Shown: positions 1 to 10,868 of the stretch, piece by piece
Numbering within the stretch: position 1 is the stretch's first letter
Layout: each line of letters opens with the position of its first letter
Origin: Isoetes taiwanensis
Lineage: Eukaryota; Streptophyta; Lycopodiopsida; Isoetales; Isoetaceae
DNA length: 64,000 nucleotides
Assembly (NCBI GenBank): GCA_021234155.1
Contig: JAJEKV010000829.1
Coordinates: forward strand, 19,553-83,552
Direction of reading: 5' to 3'
The notes under the pieces: generated by a model
Databases searched by the model: none
Told to the model about the DNA's origin: nothing
Seen by the model: the letters and a program-made list of their open reading frames with translations, nothing else
Position numbers and translations under genes: made by a program

Positions 1-726
1 AATTTTGCGCAAATGTAAAGTGGTATTAGTTAACTCACCAAGATCAAATACATGGGCTTCTTTCAAGATCTAGAGTCTCTTCTTGAGTTGTTTTAGAGTA
101 TGCTTCTCATTGTACTTAATTCTTGCACCTGCAAGCCTAATCTCTCGTTCTGTCATCATCCCGATTTAGTAGCCAAAAGAGTGTTCAAGTTTTGTGAATT
201 GTCCTTGCTGGATTTTGAAACCTGATAAAAAGGTAAAGTGTAATGGATCTTGTCTTACAAGATGCCACAAAGCGCATCAATCTACACCCTCCTCCTCAGC
301 CCTCGGGATCCCCCGATCCCCCACTTGTTGCAGTCTTCCTTGAAAACTTAGATTGATGTTTTGCAATCAGATTTTTGCTTAAGAACTTGCTTACAAAGAA
401 GTTTTAAAGAAGCTTCCCACTTCAAAGAGAAGATGGGTCTTATATACAAAGCCCCAAACTGGGATATGAAGGGCTCCCTCGAAGTCAAGGGCCTATTGGG
501 CCAAATCGATCCATCTCCTAGCTTCTAGATCCTCTTGGGATCAAATCGACCTCCGAAAGGGGGATTAGGTGAAGCTGCCAATGCCATGCCATGGCCCATG
601 GTCCTGGCTTGCCCACTCTAATCGGGCCATGCCACCTCACCTCTTTAATGAGGGATTTGTTTGCATAGCTAAGGATTTTTAATTTAGTTTAACTTTTGCC
701 CCATGTATCTTAACATGTTCATAACA
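1..726 (-). repeat. Partial 3' LTR of Gyp-1
   Basis: The minus-strand LTR begins with TGTTATGAACATG at 726, directly after a purine-rich tract, as expected for a 3' LTR next to its PPT. It continues beyond the left window edge, so the full LTR is longer than 726 bp. No second copy was found here for comparison, so the boundary rests on the PPT position and the TG start. Confidence 0.6.
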
Positions 727-745
727 TACCTCCCCTTTCAAATCC
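727..745 (-). other. Polypurine tract of Gyp-1
   Basis: The minus strand reads GATTTGAAAGGGGAGG immediately before the TG of the inferred 3' LTR. A purine run here is the expected plus-strand priming site of an LTR retrotransposon. Confidence 0.65.
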
Positions 746-1224
746 TTGGTCCCTAAGGATTGTGGGAGTGTATTTCGAAACTTGTTCCCCTGGGTCACCT
801 TGTGACCATAGTTTAAATCATCTAGTCCTTGAGAAACCCATTCCGGGTCACCTCGTGACCATGGTTTAAGTAGCTCATAGTTCTGAGATGTCCTTACTTG
901 CCATCCCCGATGCAAGCCCATGATTTATTGTACTAGGTAACTAACCTCACATTATTTCGGCTAATCTTTCCGTGGCCTCCACGGATTTTGAGTTAAATGA
1001 GGGTTTTGCCTGCGTGCTCTTCACTCTCCCATGTGGCCTCGGAGAGTGATTGACCGCGCCACAAGATCAAGTACTGCAATATCTCTATTGGCTGACTTCA
1101 GAATGCGAGGTGTCTAGAATCGCTCGGGAGTTACCTTAGAGATAAGGGCTAGGGGGTATTGTATTTGAACAATTACATTGTCCGTGGACAATATTGCTTT
1201 CTTGAGTTGGCTTACATGGACCTC
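746..1224 (-). other. Gyp-1 segment between integrase and PPT
   Basis: This stretch lies between the integrase C-terminus and the PPT. The only open frame is on the minus strand at 921-679 (80 codons) and runs through the PPT into the LTR. It has no recognised domain. Two copies of a short palindromic block (GGTCAC-3 bases-GTGACC) lie near 796-812 and 846-862. A retroviral-type chromodomain was not identified. Confidence 0.5.
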
Positions 1225-1422
1225 CTATTCCATCTCGGAAGAATTTGTCTCATTGATCCTTCTTAACACTTTGAAGGGTCCGGCATATCCAAGGTCAATT
1301 TGGGAATCTTTCCCTTGACCCGATGGCTTCAAGGTCCCAACCTTGAGTGCCGAGGGGTAGACTATTATTAAGAATGCATATTCACCTTCCTTGAAGGTTA
1401 CCTCTACGATGTTTGTTGGCAT
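1225..1422 (-). pseudogene. Gyp-1 integrase C-terminal domain fragment
   Basis: The 65-codon minus-strand frame contains GPFKVLRRINE, which resembles the GPY/F-type module at the C-terminus of Ty3/gypsy integrases that binds DNA non-specifically. It lies 3' of the integrase core on the same strand, as expected. It is isolated by frame changes on both sides and is not translatable as part of a polyprotein. The family call is fairly safe because of both the motif and its position. Confidence 0.75.
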
Positions 1423-1514
1423 TTAGTCCGCTCGATCTTGAGCCTTCTTTAGGTTGGCCCTACATTGATATAATATGGCTTGCATATCTTCCAACATATG
1501 GATAGCATCGATTT

Positions 1515-2240
1515 TCAAGGCTTGGTTAGTCCCAGTATATGACCTTGGGTTTCTACCGTCATTGCCATAAAGGGGCTCATTTTGGTTCTGCATGGTATGC
1601 ATTGTTGTAAGCGAACTCCCACAAGGGCAAATATTCCTCCCACTTGTTGTTTTTCAAACACAAAACTTCTTAACATATCCTCGGGATCATGTTGGTGCGT
1701 TGATTTGTCCATAGTTTGGGGGTGGTTTCCTACTCATCGCGGGGCTTACTTCGACCCTCTCCGCGAAATCTTTCCAAAAGTGCCTGTGATTTGGAGTCTC
1801 GATCAGCTCCACAATTCGTGGCAGACCAAACATAAAGGGTACAACCCCGGTCGGTACTCTTGGCCACATCACGTCGATTAGCATCACCCCTTAATGCTAA
1901 GAACTTTGCATACTTTGTCGGACAATGCGACCATCACTAGCACGGGTGTGTTGTGGATTGGAACGTCAGGAGATGCAACTATGAAATCCATACTTATGCA
2001 TTCCCACCTTTCAAAGGTATGGGCAGCGGTTGTAATAATCCGGCATTTTTGCCATGATCCGTTTTTACCGACATGATATAAGGGCATTGTGATACATAAG
2101 ATTTTTACATCTTGTTTCATACAAGGCCAAAAGCATTGTCTTTTAATCAATTAGGTATGTCTTCCACTCCCCGTGCCGCTGGCGGGTATTTATAAAATTC
2201 ATACGAGAATCTCCTTCCTAAGATCTCTCGAAGGGAAACA
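1515..2240 (-). pseudogene. Gyp-1 integrase zinc-binding and catalytic core remnants
   Basis: Three minus-strand fragments line up in order. 2150-1884 holds the end of the HHCC zinc module (FWPCMKQDVK) followed by WECISMDFIVASPDVP, the start of the catalytic core with its first Asp. 1887-1687 holds HFWKDFAERVEVSPAMS, the stretch just before the region carrying the catalytic Glu. 1712-1515 holds MSPFMAMTVETQG, from the end of the core. Integrase inserts the cDNA into the host chromosome. The fragments are in different frames and the zinc-coordinating residues are incomplete, so this is a dead copy. Confidence 0.85.
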
Positions 2241-2517
2241 TAAATCGTCCCTTTATAGAACCATAAACCATCATTTTGCGTCCGAGAGAACCTTCTCTTT
2301 TGGTTAGATCTTGATCCTTCTCATACAAATCCACGATTTGTTGGAAGCTTATCCCATTCTAGAGATGCCATTCCATTAATGTATTTTATTCGGAAAGTGC
2401 ATCGCAACCGGAGTTATCTTTCGAGGGGTGTGTCGTGAATTTCAAAAGTGAAACTCATGTAAGAAATCTAACCAAGGCTTATGCGGGACTTATTTACGCT
2501 TGACTTTGCGAGAAATT

Positions 2518-2745
2518 TCAATGGTTTATGATCGATGAACACAATAAACTTGCGTGGCTCCTTATTGGTCCTGACCTTAAGTAATCCGTAAGTTTTATGG
2601 CATGAACTATAGCCAACAACTCTTGTTCATATGTGGCATAATTCTTTTCTGTCGGGTTTAATTTGCGACTTTCATAAGCCACAACATGCCCTTGTTGCAT
2701 TAGAGCTGCTCGAGGCTTGTCCACATGCATCCGTGTAAACTTCAA
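2518..2745 (-). pseudogene. Gyp-1 RNase H fragment
   Basis: This is the best-preserved gypsy fragment here. The minus-strand frame contains AALMQQGHVVAYESRKLNP and EKNYATYEQELLAIVHAIK, the core of a Ty3/gypsy RNase H, which removes the RNA strand of the RNA:DNA hybrid during reverse transcription. The conserved Glu of the YE-E motif is present. The first catalytic Asp, normally just upstream, is not clear in the same frame. It lies directly 3' of the RT thumb region and 5' of integrase on the minus strand. Confidence 0.88.
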
Positions 2746-2759
2746 AGGGCAAATTTAAA

Positions 2760-3620
2760 TCCGGAATTTGTAGGATTGGTTCACTTGAAAGTAAACCCTT
2801 GATTCATTCAAAGGCTATCTTTGTTCCTTTCCCCATACAAAGGGTTGCCCTTTCTTAAGTAGGTGCTGTAAGGGGGTAGCCACCTTTGAAAACTTTGGAA
2901 TGAATTTCCTATAATAAGTGGCTAAACCTAGAAAACTCCTTACATCCGGAACATCTATAAGTTCCGGCCATTCTCTTATGGCTCGTACTTTTAATGCGGA
3001 TCACGGGGCCAAGCCCTTCTCAGAGACTATATGTCAGAGGTATGCTACTTCTGTTTAGGAATTCACATTTGGAGATTTTGGCATAAAGTTTGTGCTCCCG
3101 GGCATCATCAATACCTTTTCAAGTGTTCCAAATGCTCCTCCTTACTCCTTGAGTAAAATCGGGGATATCATCCGGGAATATTTGGATAAATTTGTCTAAA
3201 TACCCTTGAAAGAGCGGTATTCATCGGCCCAGCATAAGCGTGGCTGGGGCATTTGTTAATCAAAGGGCATGACCACAAATTCAAAATGTGGTTGAAGGGC
3301 GTTTTGGGTTCATCCCTTCCCTAATGCTAATTTGATGCTATCCACTTCTTAGGGTCGATCTTGGAGAAATATTTTGCCCCACTAATCGATCCATGATATC
3401 ATCAATTCTAGCTACCCGGTAGCGATCTTTAATAGTGGCTTTATTCAAAGCCCCTATAATCGATACACATGCGCATGTTCCCATCCTTTTTCTTTACAAG
3501 GATGACGAGAGCCCCTAAATGGTGACTTGCTAGGCCTTATGAAACCTTTTGGAGCAATTCTTGAATTTGTCTTTTGACTTCTTCTTGCTCCAAGGGGCTA
3601 AGTCTATATGGCCACGGCCA
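2760..3620 (-). pseudogene. Gyp-1 reverse transcriptase remnants
   Basis: Translating the minus strand across shifting frames gives recognisable RT blocks in order. About 3620-3500 encodes a GFI.PS.SP-like N-terminal block. 3520-3310 encodes a MCIDYR-like block followed by ATIKDRY and RIDDIMD-like pieces. 3000-2870 encodes REWPELIDVPDVRSFLGLA and YYRKFIPKFSK, from the thumb/connection region. The catalytic Y-x-DD box was not found intact in the expected interval (about 3250-3100). Multiple stops and frameshifts show that the gene is dead. Confidence 0.82.
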
Positions 3621-3855
3621 TTGGCTTAGTTCACAGTTCCCAAATCTATCTCATGGGAGATTTCTCTTAATGTTACTCCTTCGGGAGTTCTTAGGAACAC
3701 ATCCCTATATTCATTAAGCAAATTCTCAAGCTTGTCATCCTTGTCCATAGCATTTATTTGCTTTGAATCTATGGGGAAGTCAAGAACATAGACAAGATAT
3801 TTTCATTAATGTTGGAGGGAAACAACGTTTGCTTGCATAGTTACTAACTTGGAAA

Positions 3856-4250
3856 CTACATAAGGAGTACCACGAGAAGGGTAATTTCCTTCCCTCCTTT
3901 AGAAATAACTAACAAGTGTTTTTCAATCAATAGGAGGATTAACCATTTGAAGCCATTTGATACCCGGTACCACATCAAATCTGGTCGGTTTGCTAAGTCA
4001 AAGCTCATTGTTTCCTCATAATCCCCAATGGTCAAGTGCACACCGACCACCCCGTGGCTCCAATCTTGAACTTTGTTTCCCGGCAGGTCTCAATTTCAGT
4101 ATGGTGCCACTTGAACCAATTCCATGTTTAGTTCTTGTGCTAAGTCGAACGGGCTCCCCACGAGCTATGGCGGAGAGTTGCTTGGTTCCTCCTTCAACAC
4201 GCTTGGTTGTAGCGCCATCGCCTTCTTGTCCTAATGGGGTTTTGGGCAAT
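3856..4250 (-). pseudogene. Gyp-1 aspartic protease region
   Basis: The minus-strand frame at 4050-3856 reads VGVHLTIGDYEETMSFDLAN, matching the C-terminal half of a gypsy protease, the pepsin-like enzyme that processes gag-pol. A second frame upstream (4249-4016) covers the N-terminal half. The DSG active-site triad could not be located. The segment lies between the CCHC knuckle and RT, the correct position. The call is supported by motif and position but not by the catalytic residues. Confidence 0.65.
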
Positions 4251-4292
4251 CCACGGCCATATGCCCTTTTTGCACCACAATTGTAGCAAGCA
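4250..4292 (-). pseudogene. Gyp-1 gag CCHC zinc knuckle, frameshifted
   Basis: The minus strand encodes CYNCGAK in one frame and GHMAVDCPK in the next. Together these supply the C-x2-C-x4-H-x4-C spacing of a nucleocapsid zinc knuckle, split by an indel of about one base. The module packages element RNA in virus-like particles. It confirms the gag/protease boundary of Gyp-1. Confidence 0.8.
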
Positions 4293-5413
4293 AATGGCTT
4301 AGTGGATTTCTTCCTGAAGAGGCATCCCCTTTGCCTTTATCATTGCTTGGAGGGTTAACTTGGGCTACTCTAGCCCTTTTATTGACCCTCCTTGCTTATT
4401 TTCAAGTTTTCTTTGCTTCCATTCTTGGAAGCGATTGAGCTTTCTTGCTCTCTTCCTCCCCTCCTCCCTTGGGAGCTTGCTAATGCGTTACTAGGGACAT
4501 GGCGGACTCAAAATCCACGGATTTTGTCTAATGTGTGCCCTAAAACTCACGATCTTTAAGCCCATCTTCAAAATAACTAACTTGCATCCGGGTGTTGGCA
4601 TATCCTTGATCCTTGCAAATACACCTTTCAAAGTGTTGATGTATTGTTGTAAGGTGCACCGTTTGTCGGATGCTTTTAAAATTTTGGATCGGCATGATGT
4701 TCATCATGGTGAGGGGCGTATTCTTGCTTAAAAGAATTTGCAAAAGTACGCCCAATTATTTATCTCTACTCCTCTCCCCATGAGGATCCCCACCCGTGAC
4801 CCCGCAGGCTGAAGAGCATCATCGGCACCACACATTTGCATCTCCCTTCTTAGTGGCTCCGAAAATAAGTTTCCAACCGGTTAAGCCATTGAATGGCTTG
4901 TTCTGTGACTACGTGCCACGAGTCGGGATGATCTCTTTTTTCTAGCCCTTAACCTCCTCAAGAGACAAAGGCTGCTAGAACTTCTACTCCCTCGATTGGG
5001 ATCATCCATTGTCCCAGTTCCGGCTCCTTGAGCTTGGCTGGTTTGGTTTGCAACCATAGTTGGGTTACATGAGAGGGGTTTGCTTGTGTTAAGACCCTCC
5101 CAGGGCTCCCGAGGCACAGTTGGAGTCCCCCATTGGCATTGGTGCCCCCAGGCCTTGCCAATAATCGGGCTATGGTGTCAAACAATTTCTTCTCTCTTTT
5201 CTTTGCATCATTAGCTTGCTTGGTTAGCGAAGTTGCAAACTCTTGAGCAATTCTAACACAACTTCTTCTTCTCCTGCGCCCCCTTTTTTTTGAATAGACC
5301 ACGTTCATTTTCATAGAAAGAACCAAGTGCAATGCTATTTGCTGAACTAAATGTGATGTATGTAATGTGTCTGATGTGCAACTTGAATAGATGATTGATT
5401 TTAAACGATGCAT
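4293..5413 (-). pseudogene. Gyp-1 gag remnants
   Basis: Two minus-strand frames cover this region. 5413-4958 (151 codons) has a basic stretch (GRRRRR), then ATSLTKQANDAKKREKK, compatible with a gag N-terminal helical region. 4755-4540 has a gag-like stretch ending in FEDGLKD. Gag proteins diverge quickly and I assign these mainly by position upstream of the CCHC knuckle. The start of the original polyprotein cannot be fixed. Confidence 0.55.
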
Positions 5414-6609
5414 TTCTTAACGGAAGATTTTGATGTGCGAGGAACAACTACAACTTTTTTCTTTTCTTTTTTTGAATAAACCATATTGTCTTTCCTTGGA
5501 CATTGTTTTGTTGAGTCACTATATAGTTAGGAGTTAACTAATGGCTAACGCCAAAATCACGTGTAACTAGTTAGCTACAATGTTAATGTGTTATTTTTTT
5601 TGCCAAGAAAATTAATAATCAGATTTTAACAATTTGAAACATGATCTTGATTAATCTGATCATGTTGATTCTAAATATGCAATCAGAATTTGAAAATACT
5701 TACTTTAACATGCTAAAAAAATCAGAATATACATTAAACCTTTGATGCGAAATATGTCCTTGCTTTCATTATAGTCCTGCAATAAAAAACACATCTACTA
5801 CTAGCATTCCTAGTACAAATTCCAGCTTTCTTGGCACAAATTCTAGTCAATAAGCACCACTTTGAACAAGCACATAAGCAAATAAGCACTTTGTCTTTGA
5901 ACAAGTCATCGTTTTCTCACATTCATGATTTTGCTCGAATTTGGGTGTCCAGTTAAGTAGCTTCAATTCCGTGGACGAAGATAGTTTTGAAACAGAATAA
6001 TCATTTTCTACATCTTCAACAAAATTAAGCTTGATTTCCTTGCCTCTAATTCGTTTAACCTCTGAATCATAAGCGAGATATTACGAAACAAAAAGTATAG
6101 AACAACGTGAAAGGATCAATGAATCAATCTTACCTCCGGCTTCTTTGTGGCTCCAAAAAAAGATCAAAAGGATGTGGCTCCAAAGATACACCCGGAAAGG
6201 ATGTGGTTTCAAACCGATGTGGATCAAAAAGGATGTGGCTTGGAACCAATGAAATTATTGGCCTCCTTGTAGCTCCGCATGGCGAGGAAGGCGATGCATC
6301 GAGACAAAATTTGGCAGAAGAATTACCTCTTTTAGGTTAGGTTTTTGCATTTCTTGATTTGTCTCCAAAAAACACACCGAATGGTATTTTTTTTTTTCAA
6401 AATTGACATCACGTCATATTGCGTAAAAAAAATAGCGAGGTTAGTTCTTGTTAGTTATTTTGCTAAAGCCTAACGCGTTAGAAATTTGGGGATAACATTA
6501 TTTGCTAACTAGTTTTTATTGATCACATGTCTTGAGCGATTACGTACAAATACAATTTTTTACAATATTGTTACAACTTGTAATATTGTAGGATTATAAC
6601 CATGAGCTT
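5414..6609. other. AT-rich spacer, no gene recognised
   Basis: The stretch is AT-rich with no convincing reading frame. A 77-codon plus-strand ORF at 6107-6340 is built on a repeated GGATGTGG motif and has no recognised homology. Short matching inverted words (AACTAGTTAGC near 5568 and GCTAACTAGTT near 6505) could be relics of an inverted-repeat element about 0.95 kb long, but the arms do not extend convincingly. Confidence 0.4.
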
Positions 6610-6840
6610 AGCATAATTTAATCTTTAAAATTGGCATAGACACATTCTATTCTCCACGTGGACCAACTATTTGAAGCATAATGCAATTTTTAAGAATTGC
6701 TAGTGCGGAGTTGGACCATCTATGCATAATGCGATCTTTAAAAATTATCAGAGGCACATTCTATTCTCCTTGAAAACCAACTATTCGACGTATAATGCAA
6801 TTTTTAAGAATTGCCAGAGCAGGTTGGACCAATTATTTTA
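6610..6840. repeat. Imperfect tandem repeat, unit about 60-65 bp
   Basis: The words GCATAATGCAATTTTTAAGAA, CACATTCTATTCTCC and GGACCAACTATT recur in the same order three to four times, with one partially deleted unit. A further diverged unit lies at 7077-7146. The array resembles a short satellite or the internal repeats of a decayed element. Confidence 0.7.
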
Positions 6841-7076
6841 GAGGTGAAATGAGGAAAGCATTAAATACCCACTAGAAATTAGGTTCTTCCATCCTCAATG
6901 AATCGCCTTGCATGCCCGAAATTGTCATCCATAGAAACACAAGTCCATTTGCTCTAGGATAATAGGCATAGATATGCAGATATGCTTCCACATAATGGAA
7001 TATATTCAGAAATAGAAATAGCAGATTAGTAAGATTGTTGAGAGTAAGGCAATTGCCTTTGTTGCCCTAGAGCTTA

Positions 7077-7146
7077 GCATAATGCAATTTTCATTGCCGA
7101 ACAGGTTGACAACAGGGAATACACATTCTATTTTCCCTGCGGACCA
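7077..7146. repeat. Outlying copy of the 6610-6840 repeat unit
   Basis: The segment carries AGCATAATGCAATTTTCATT, then CACATTCTATTTTCCC and GGACCAAC, the same word order as the array 240 bp upstream. It has diverged or moved away from the main array. Confidence 0.6.
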
Positions 7147-7690
7147 ACGCAAAATCAATGGCATCAAAGGAAAAAATAATTAAAAAAAAATAAAAAAATA
7201 TAAAAAAATATAAAAATTGTGCACCTTTAACTTTGAATTCCAATTTTTGCAAAGCTTCTCAATGGTAAATAGTTTGAAATCGTATTTGAAAGAATGGTGC
7301 CAGTGCAAGGAATGCCAAAGCCAAGATTTACAAACAACACTATTAAAGCATATAATGAAAGAGTAATTGTTAGGAGTAACCAAGGTCCAATAAAAAGTTC
7401 AGTAAAGGTATGTCATGCTAAATATCACATAACAACACCAAAATTTGTTTGCTTCAGGTTAAAAAAATCCATATTAGATATTGAGAAGTTGGCAGCCCTA
7501 TGGTCTAGATTCTAACCGATGCCAAATTTCTCCACCCGTCTAATCAATCTGCTACTATACTACTACGTACATCCTCCCCTGCAGCAATCAATCTACCTTC
7601 AGTGGACTATCTCCTCGCTCCAGCGGTAGGACTTGACATGATTAGAGATTTCTTAATTGGCACATGAACACGAGATGAGGAGATTGTGTG
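7147..7690. other. Low-complexity and unassigned spacer
   Basis: An A/T run with repeated TAAAAAAATA units at about 7180-7215 is followed by a 73-codon plus-strand ORF (7294-7515) of unknown character. The ORF has no recognised motif and no clear splice or promoter context. LINE-like sequence begins near 7690. Confidence 0.4.
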
Positions 7691-9221
7691 GGACCACTAT
7701 CCACTTTATGTCACTTTGGATTGGGAGCATTGAGTAGTGCAACCACAAGATAGAAACTGTCAGGGGCTGACATACACCTCCAACTATTGAAAGCAAGCAG
7801 AAGATGAGTATGTGCTAGAACTGAGCTGTAGGGGATATACGTTACATGATAGGTGTGAGTGGCTTGTAAACGCTTTGATTCATAGCAACCAGTGCATGTT
7901 TTATAGCAAGGGATCTCCCGCAAAGGGATGCTCGAGAATCCCTGGTTTGGCTATTGCAAGGCTCTAAAGAACCAGGCTATGCCTTGTCTCGGACCCACCG
8001 TTTGGCAATAGGCCATCCCGGGAATTTTGTAGAGCATTCACGGAAATCAAAAGCATAAGTACATGTCGCAGAACATCAGCAATGTATATTTGACTTGCTG
8101 ATGATCGAGTTGAAAGCCTTCTGGCATAGGATATTGGATAAATGAGGCATGAACGCGACAATATTACCATAGACCGATGGATGCATGCCGAGAGGGAGCT
8201 ATATGAAACCCGGTAGTGGCTGGCGGGCTCCAGGGATCGGAGATGGGAGAGATGCTACTGACTCGCGAGGAGGGCATCCAAGAGGGGCCTTAGATGGCAA
8301 AAAAGAAGGACTTGCGGGGACTTCAAGCCGAGTTATTGAAATGGGGTGGGCCCATTTTGCTAGGGCCTCGGCAGTGATAATTAACCGGGCCATAAGGGAG
8401 GGCCTCATCGCGGAGTGGATGGTTAGCAAGTTCACCCCCATTCATAAAATAGGTAAGTGATTCGACGAACTACCACATGGTCATGGTGAGTCCATTACTG
8501 CATAAAGATTTTAGCAGTGGTGAAGAAGAGGCTAACTTCGGTCTTGTTGGGGAAATTTGGAGTCTTGATTGGCGGTGGGGTTTCACTTGGTCCACTCCCT
8601 GTCGATCATATATTCACTCGAGAATCCTTATGGAAGATAACCCTAATGCAAAGGCGTTGATGCGGTCCCTCAAGACCTGTTGTGGCGGCATTTGCGGGGC
8701 TGCGCATATCCACGGGACTTACAAAGCGTCATCATGAAAGACTCTATAATGGGATATCTTTGCATTGCCCACACCGGTCGATGAGTTGCTAGCACAATAG
8801 AGGTTAAACAGGGATGTTCGTTATCCCCAATGCTCTTTGGTCTCTACATTGACAAATTGAAGATTTGGATGCAAGAACATGGGGACGGTGGCCCGCAGCT
8901 ACCAGAGGCATATAGTATAAGGCAATTGCTTTATGCAGACGATGTGGACTTATTGTCCCATACAACCAGGAGTATGCAGCAGCATTTGAATGCTCTTAGT
9001 GGGTTCTATGGCATAGCAGGAATGATGGTGAACTTACAGAAAACTAAGCTCCTGGAATCCTCTCCTCGCAGCATGATATTCCATATCTCTATTACAGAGG
9101 ACAGAAGGTAGATGTCGTAAGGACCTTCAAGTATCTGGGAATTGACTCTTCCGCTAGCATGCTATGGAATGGTTGTATGGAAAAAGAAGGGTCGACATGG
9201 GATGGAAAACCATGTACTATT
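7690..9221 (+). mobile_element. LINE-1 5' portion (endonuclease tail and reverse transcriptase)
   Basis: Plus-strand translation across several frames gives a WDHYPLYVTLDWE-like block near 7690-7735, resembling the end of an APE-type endonuclease. A linker follows to about 8270, then reverse transcriptase to about 9100 and a post-RT block (VVRTFKYLGIDSSA) to about 9170. The LINE is interrupted at 9222 by the LTR element, and its continuation reappears at 19469. The 5' end of the LINE is not visible. It is broken by several stops and frame changes. Confidence 0.8.
8270..9100 (+). pseudogene. LINE-1 reverse transcriptase domain
   Basis: Successive plus-strand frames contain INRAIREGLIAEWMVSKFTP and IHK (8185-8460), an MEDNPNAKALM block (8477-8737), a KQGCSLSPMLFGLY block at about 8805-8850 and LLYADDVDLLS with the catalytic YADD box at 8932-8946. 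This is the order of blocks in non-LTR RTs, which reverse-transcribe element RNA onto nicked chromosomal DNA. The YADD aspartates are intact, but stops and frameshifts between blocks make the protein non-functional. The GCSLSPMLFGLY form differs from the usual angiosperm L1 version, which hints at a LINE lineage I associate with early-diverging plants. Confidence 0.88.
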
Positions 9222-10852
9222 TGTGGCGGCTCCACCGAATATATCTGGCTCGGGGCGTATACATCTGGGGACTTCCCCTCCCATGGCAATCAGCTCACCA
9301 TGGCCAGGGCCCTCCGTCTAACTTTCGGACCATCTATAGAAAGATGCCGGGTGAAGGACGGAGGTGTCATTAAATTACGCCTTCAATGGGGCTCTAAATT
9401 TGGCGCGTGAATACATGTTAGCACCGGCATAAATCATATATATAAATAACCACCACGAAGGGTGGCACATCCATCAAGTACTAGCGGCAAAAGAATATGC
9501 ATCTAATCCTAAGGAAAACACCCCAACCCCGGGTTCTACCCGGTTGGACTCTGTGAGGATGGTGGCGGCTCGGTCTCAAGAGATCAGCGGCGGAGGTATA
9601 ACTGGCGTTGGCTGGCATAGAAACGATGGCTAGGGTTGTCCCTCCATCCGCCCCTCCGTGCACACTTTGCGGATAGGTCGAATCATGCTATGGCGTCACT
9701 ATAGCCTTACAGGCACCCGGGCAGACTCAAGGTATCACCCTTGAGCCTACTCACGGGGTTCATGAAGCCCCGTCCAGATGGGTCGAGGAAGGCGTCCCCT
9801 TCGGGATCACAGTGGTTCCATAGGTGAGCTAGAGAATACGTGCGCGCCAGTGACCCAGCATCCGTGCAGACTTACTCACCCTAAATCCACTCAAAGTGCA
9901 AGATGCTCCATACGGATCACACCTCTACACCGTGGGGTGTCGGACCCATACCCGCCCCTCGTGGACCTGGCCATCGGGCCTAGCTCCTTTGTAGGAGTCT
10001 CGGGGAGCCTTTTATGTCGCGGTGCAAGACCCCACCCCCACTTCACCACTTGTGTCCCTTGTTTGGTGCTAAAGTCACTCCATAGCATCCGCGACTTCGG
10101 TGGTCTCTTGTACAGGCCATCTAATGGGAAGTCTGAGGGTTCTACCTAGGAGCATCCTACTATCATGGCTCGAGGTCTCTACCCCCTTAATTCCCCCATT
10201 TCGAGTAATACTATGCAAAGAACTATCAATCCATCCTTTAAAAGAGCAAACCCGAATGGAATATAAAGAGAACTTACCTTTACAATCAAGGGTTAGTTCC
10301 TAAGTAAAAACCACCAGAGAAGCGGAGGGAACAAGACAACAAGTGCACCGCAGCTACCCTAGAATATCGACCTATACCAGCCACCAACCTGAATTCTGCT
10401 AGAATCGTTGTCATTTGGTGCTTCCATCTTCCTGGGACTTGGCGTTCGACTCGGCTTCTACCAGTGCGTGCTTGGCAGGGTGGCGATTTCGGCTTGGAGA
10501 GGTGAAATTTCGGCTTGTCGGTTCGGCTCCCCTCAAAGGGTGGCAAATTCGAGCCCTCTTGGTCGATTATGGCTGATATGGGGGTGGTGATCCACCTTGA
10601 TGGTTCAAATTAGCATCCACCATGCTTAATCGAGTTTGGCGGTGGCTTTCCCAAACCATAATTAGCTTAATTACCCTTTTTAAATATTAATCCCTAAATT
10701 ATAGGTTATTATCCTTAATAATTAAATTAGCATAGCTAATTTAATCCCTTTTAGATTAACCCCTAGGTTATCATACCCCATGGTGCATTATCTATCGGTG
10801 GTGGCGTGTCAATATATTTATATTATCAGGTATAAATACTTGAAACGTCACA
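9222..10852 (-). repeat. 3' LTR of element A
   Basis: This is about 1.63 kb and aligns along its length with 17825-19468 and more distantly with 21210-22709. Shared words include CTTCCCCTCCCATGGCAATC near the left end, CACCACGAAGGGTGGCACATC in the middle and TATAAATACTTG near the right end. It ends in GAAACGTCACA, the inverted counterpart of a TGTG-CG...TCC-type start at 9222. Short indels separate it from its partner LTR. The ORFs inside it are not genes. Confidence 0.85.
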
Positions 10853-10868
10853 TTCTCCCCACCTTAAA
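10853..10868 (-). other. Polypurine tract of element A
   Basis: The minus strand reads AAGGTGGGGAGAA directly before the 3' LTR. It is preceded by GAGGACAACATC, like the chromovirus-type end of many plant gypsy elements, where a short acidic coding end leads into the PPT. Confidence 0.8.

Larger units (their letters stand above)
1..5413 (-). mobile_element. Ty3/gypsy retrotransposon remains (Gyp-1)
   Basis: Read on the minus strand, the order is gag (about 5413-4293), CCHC knuckle (about 4290-4250), aspartic protease (4250-3856), reverse transcriptase (3620-2760), RNase H (2745-2518), integrase (2240-1225), tail, PPT and 3' LTR. Integrase after RNase H identifies Ty3/gypsy rather than copia. 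No frame stays open through any domain. The domains are pieced together from fragments of 60-90 residues in changing frames, so the copy is non-functional. I could not find a matching 5' LTR upstream of gag (5414-7200), so the 5' end is lost or too diverged. The left edge of the window cuts the 3' LTR. Confidence 0.9.

Noticed and set aside
5518-6530. Possible inverted-repeat element (AACTAGTTAGC words)
   Set aside because: The matching arms are only about 11-15 bp, and neighbouring bases do not align.
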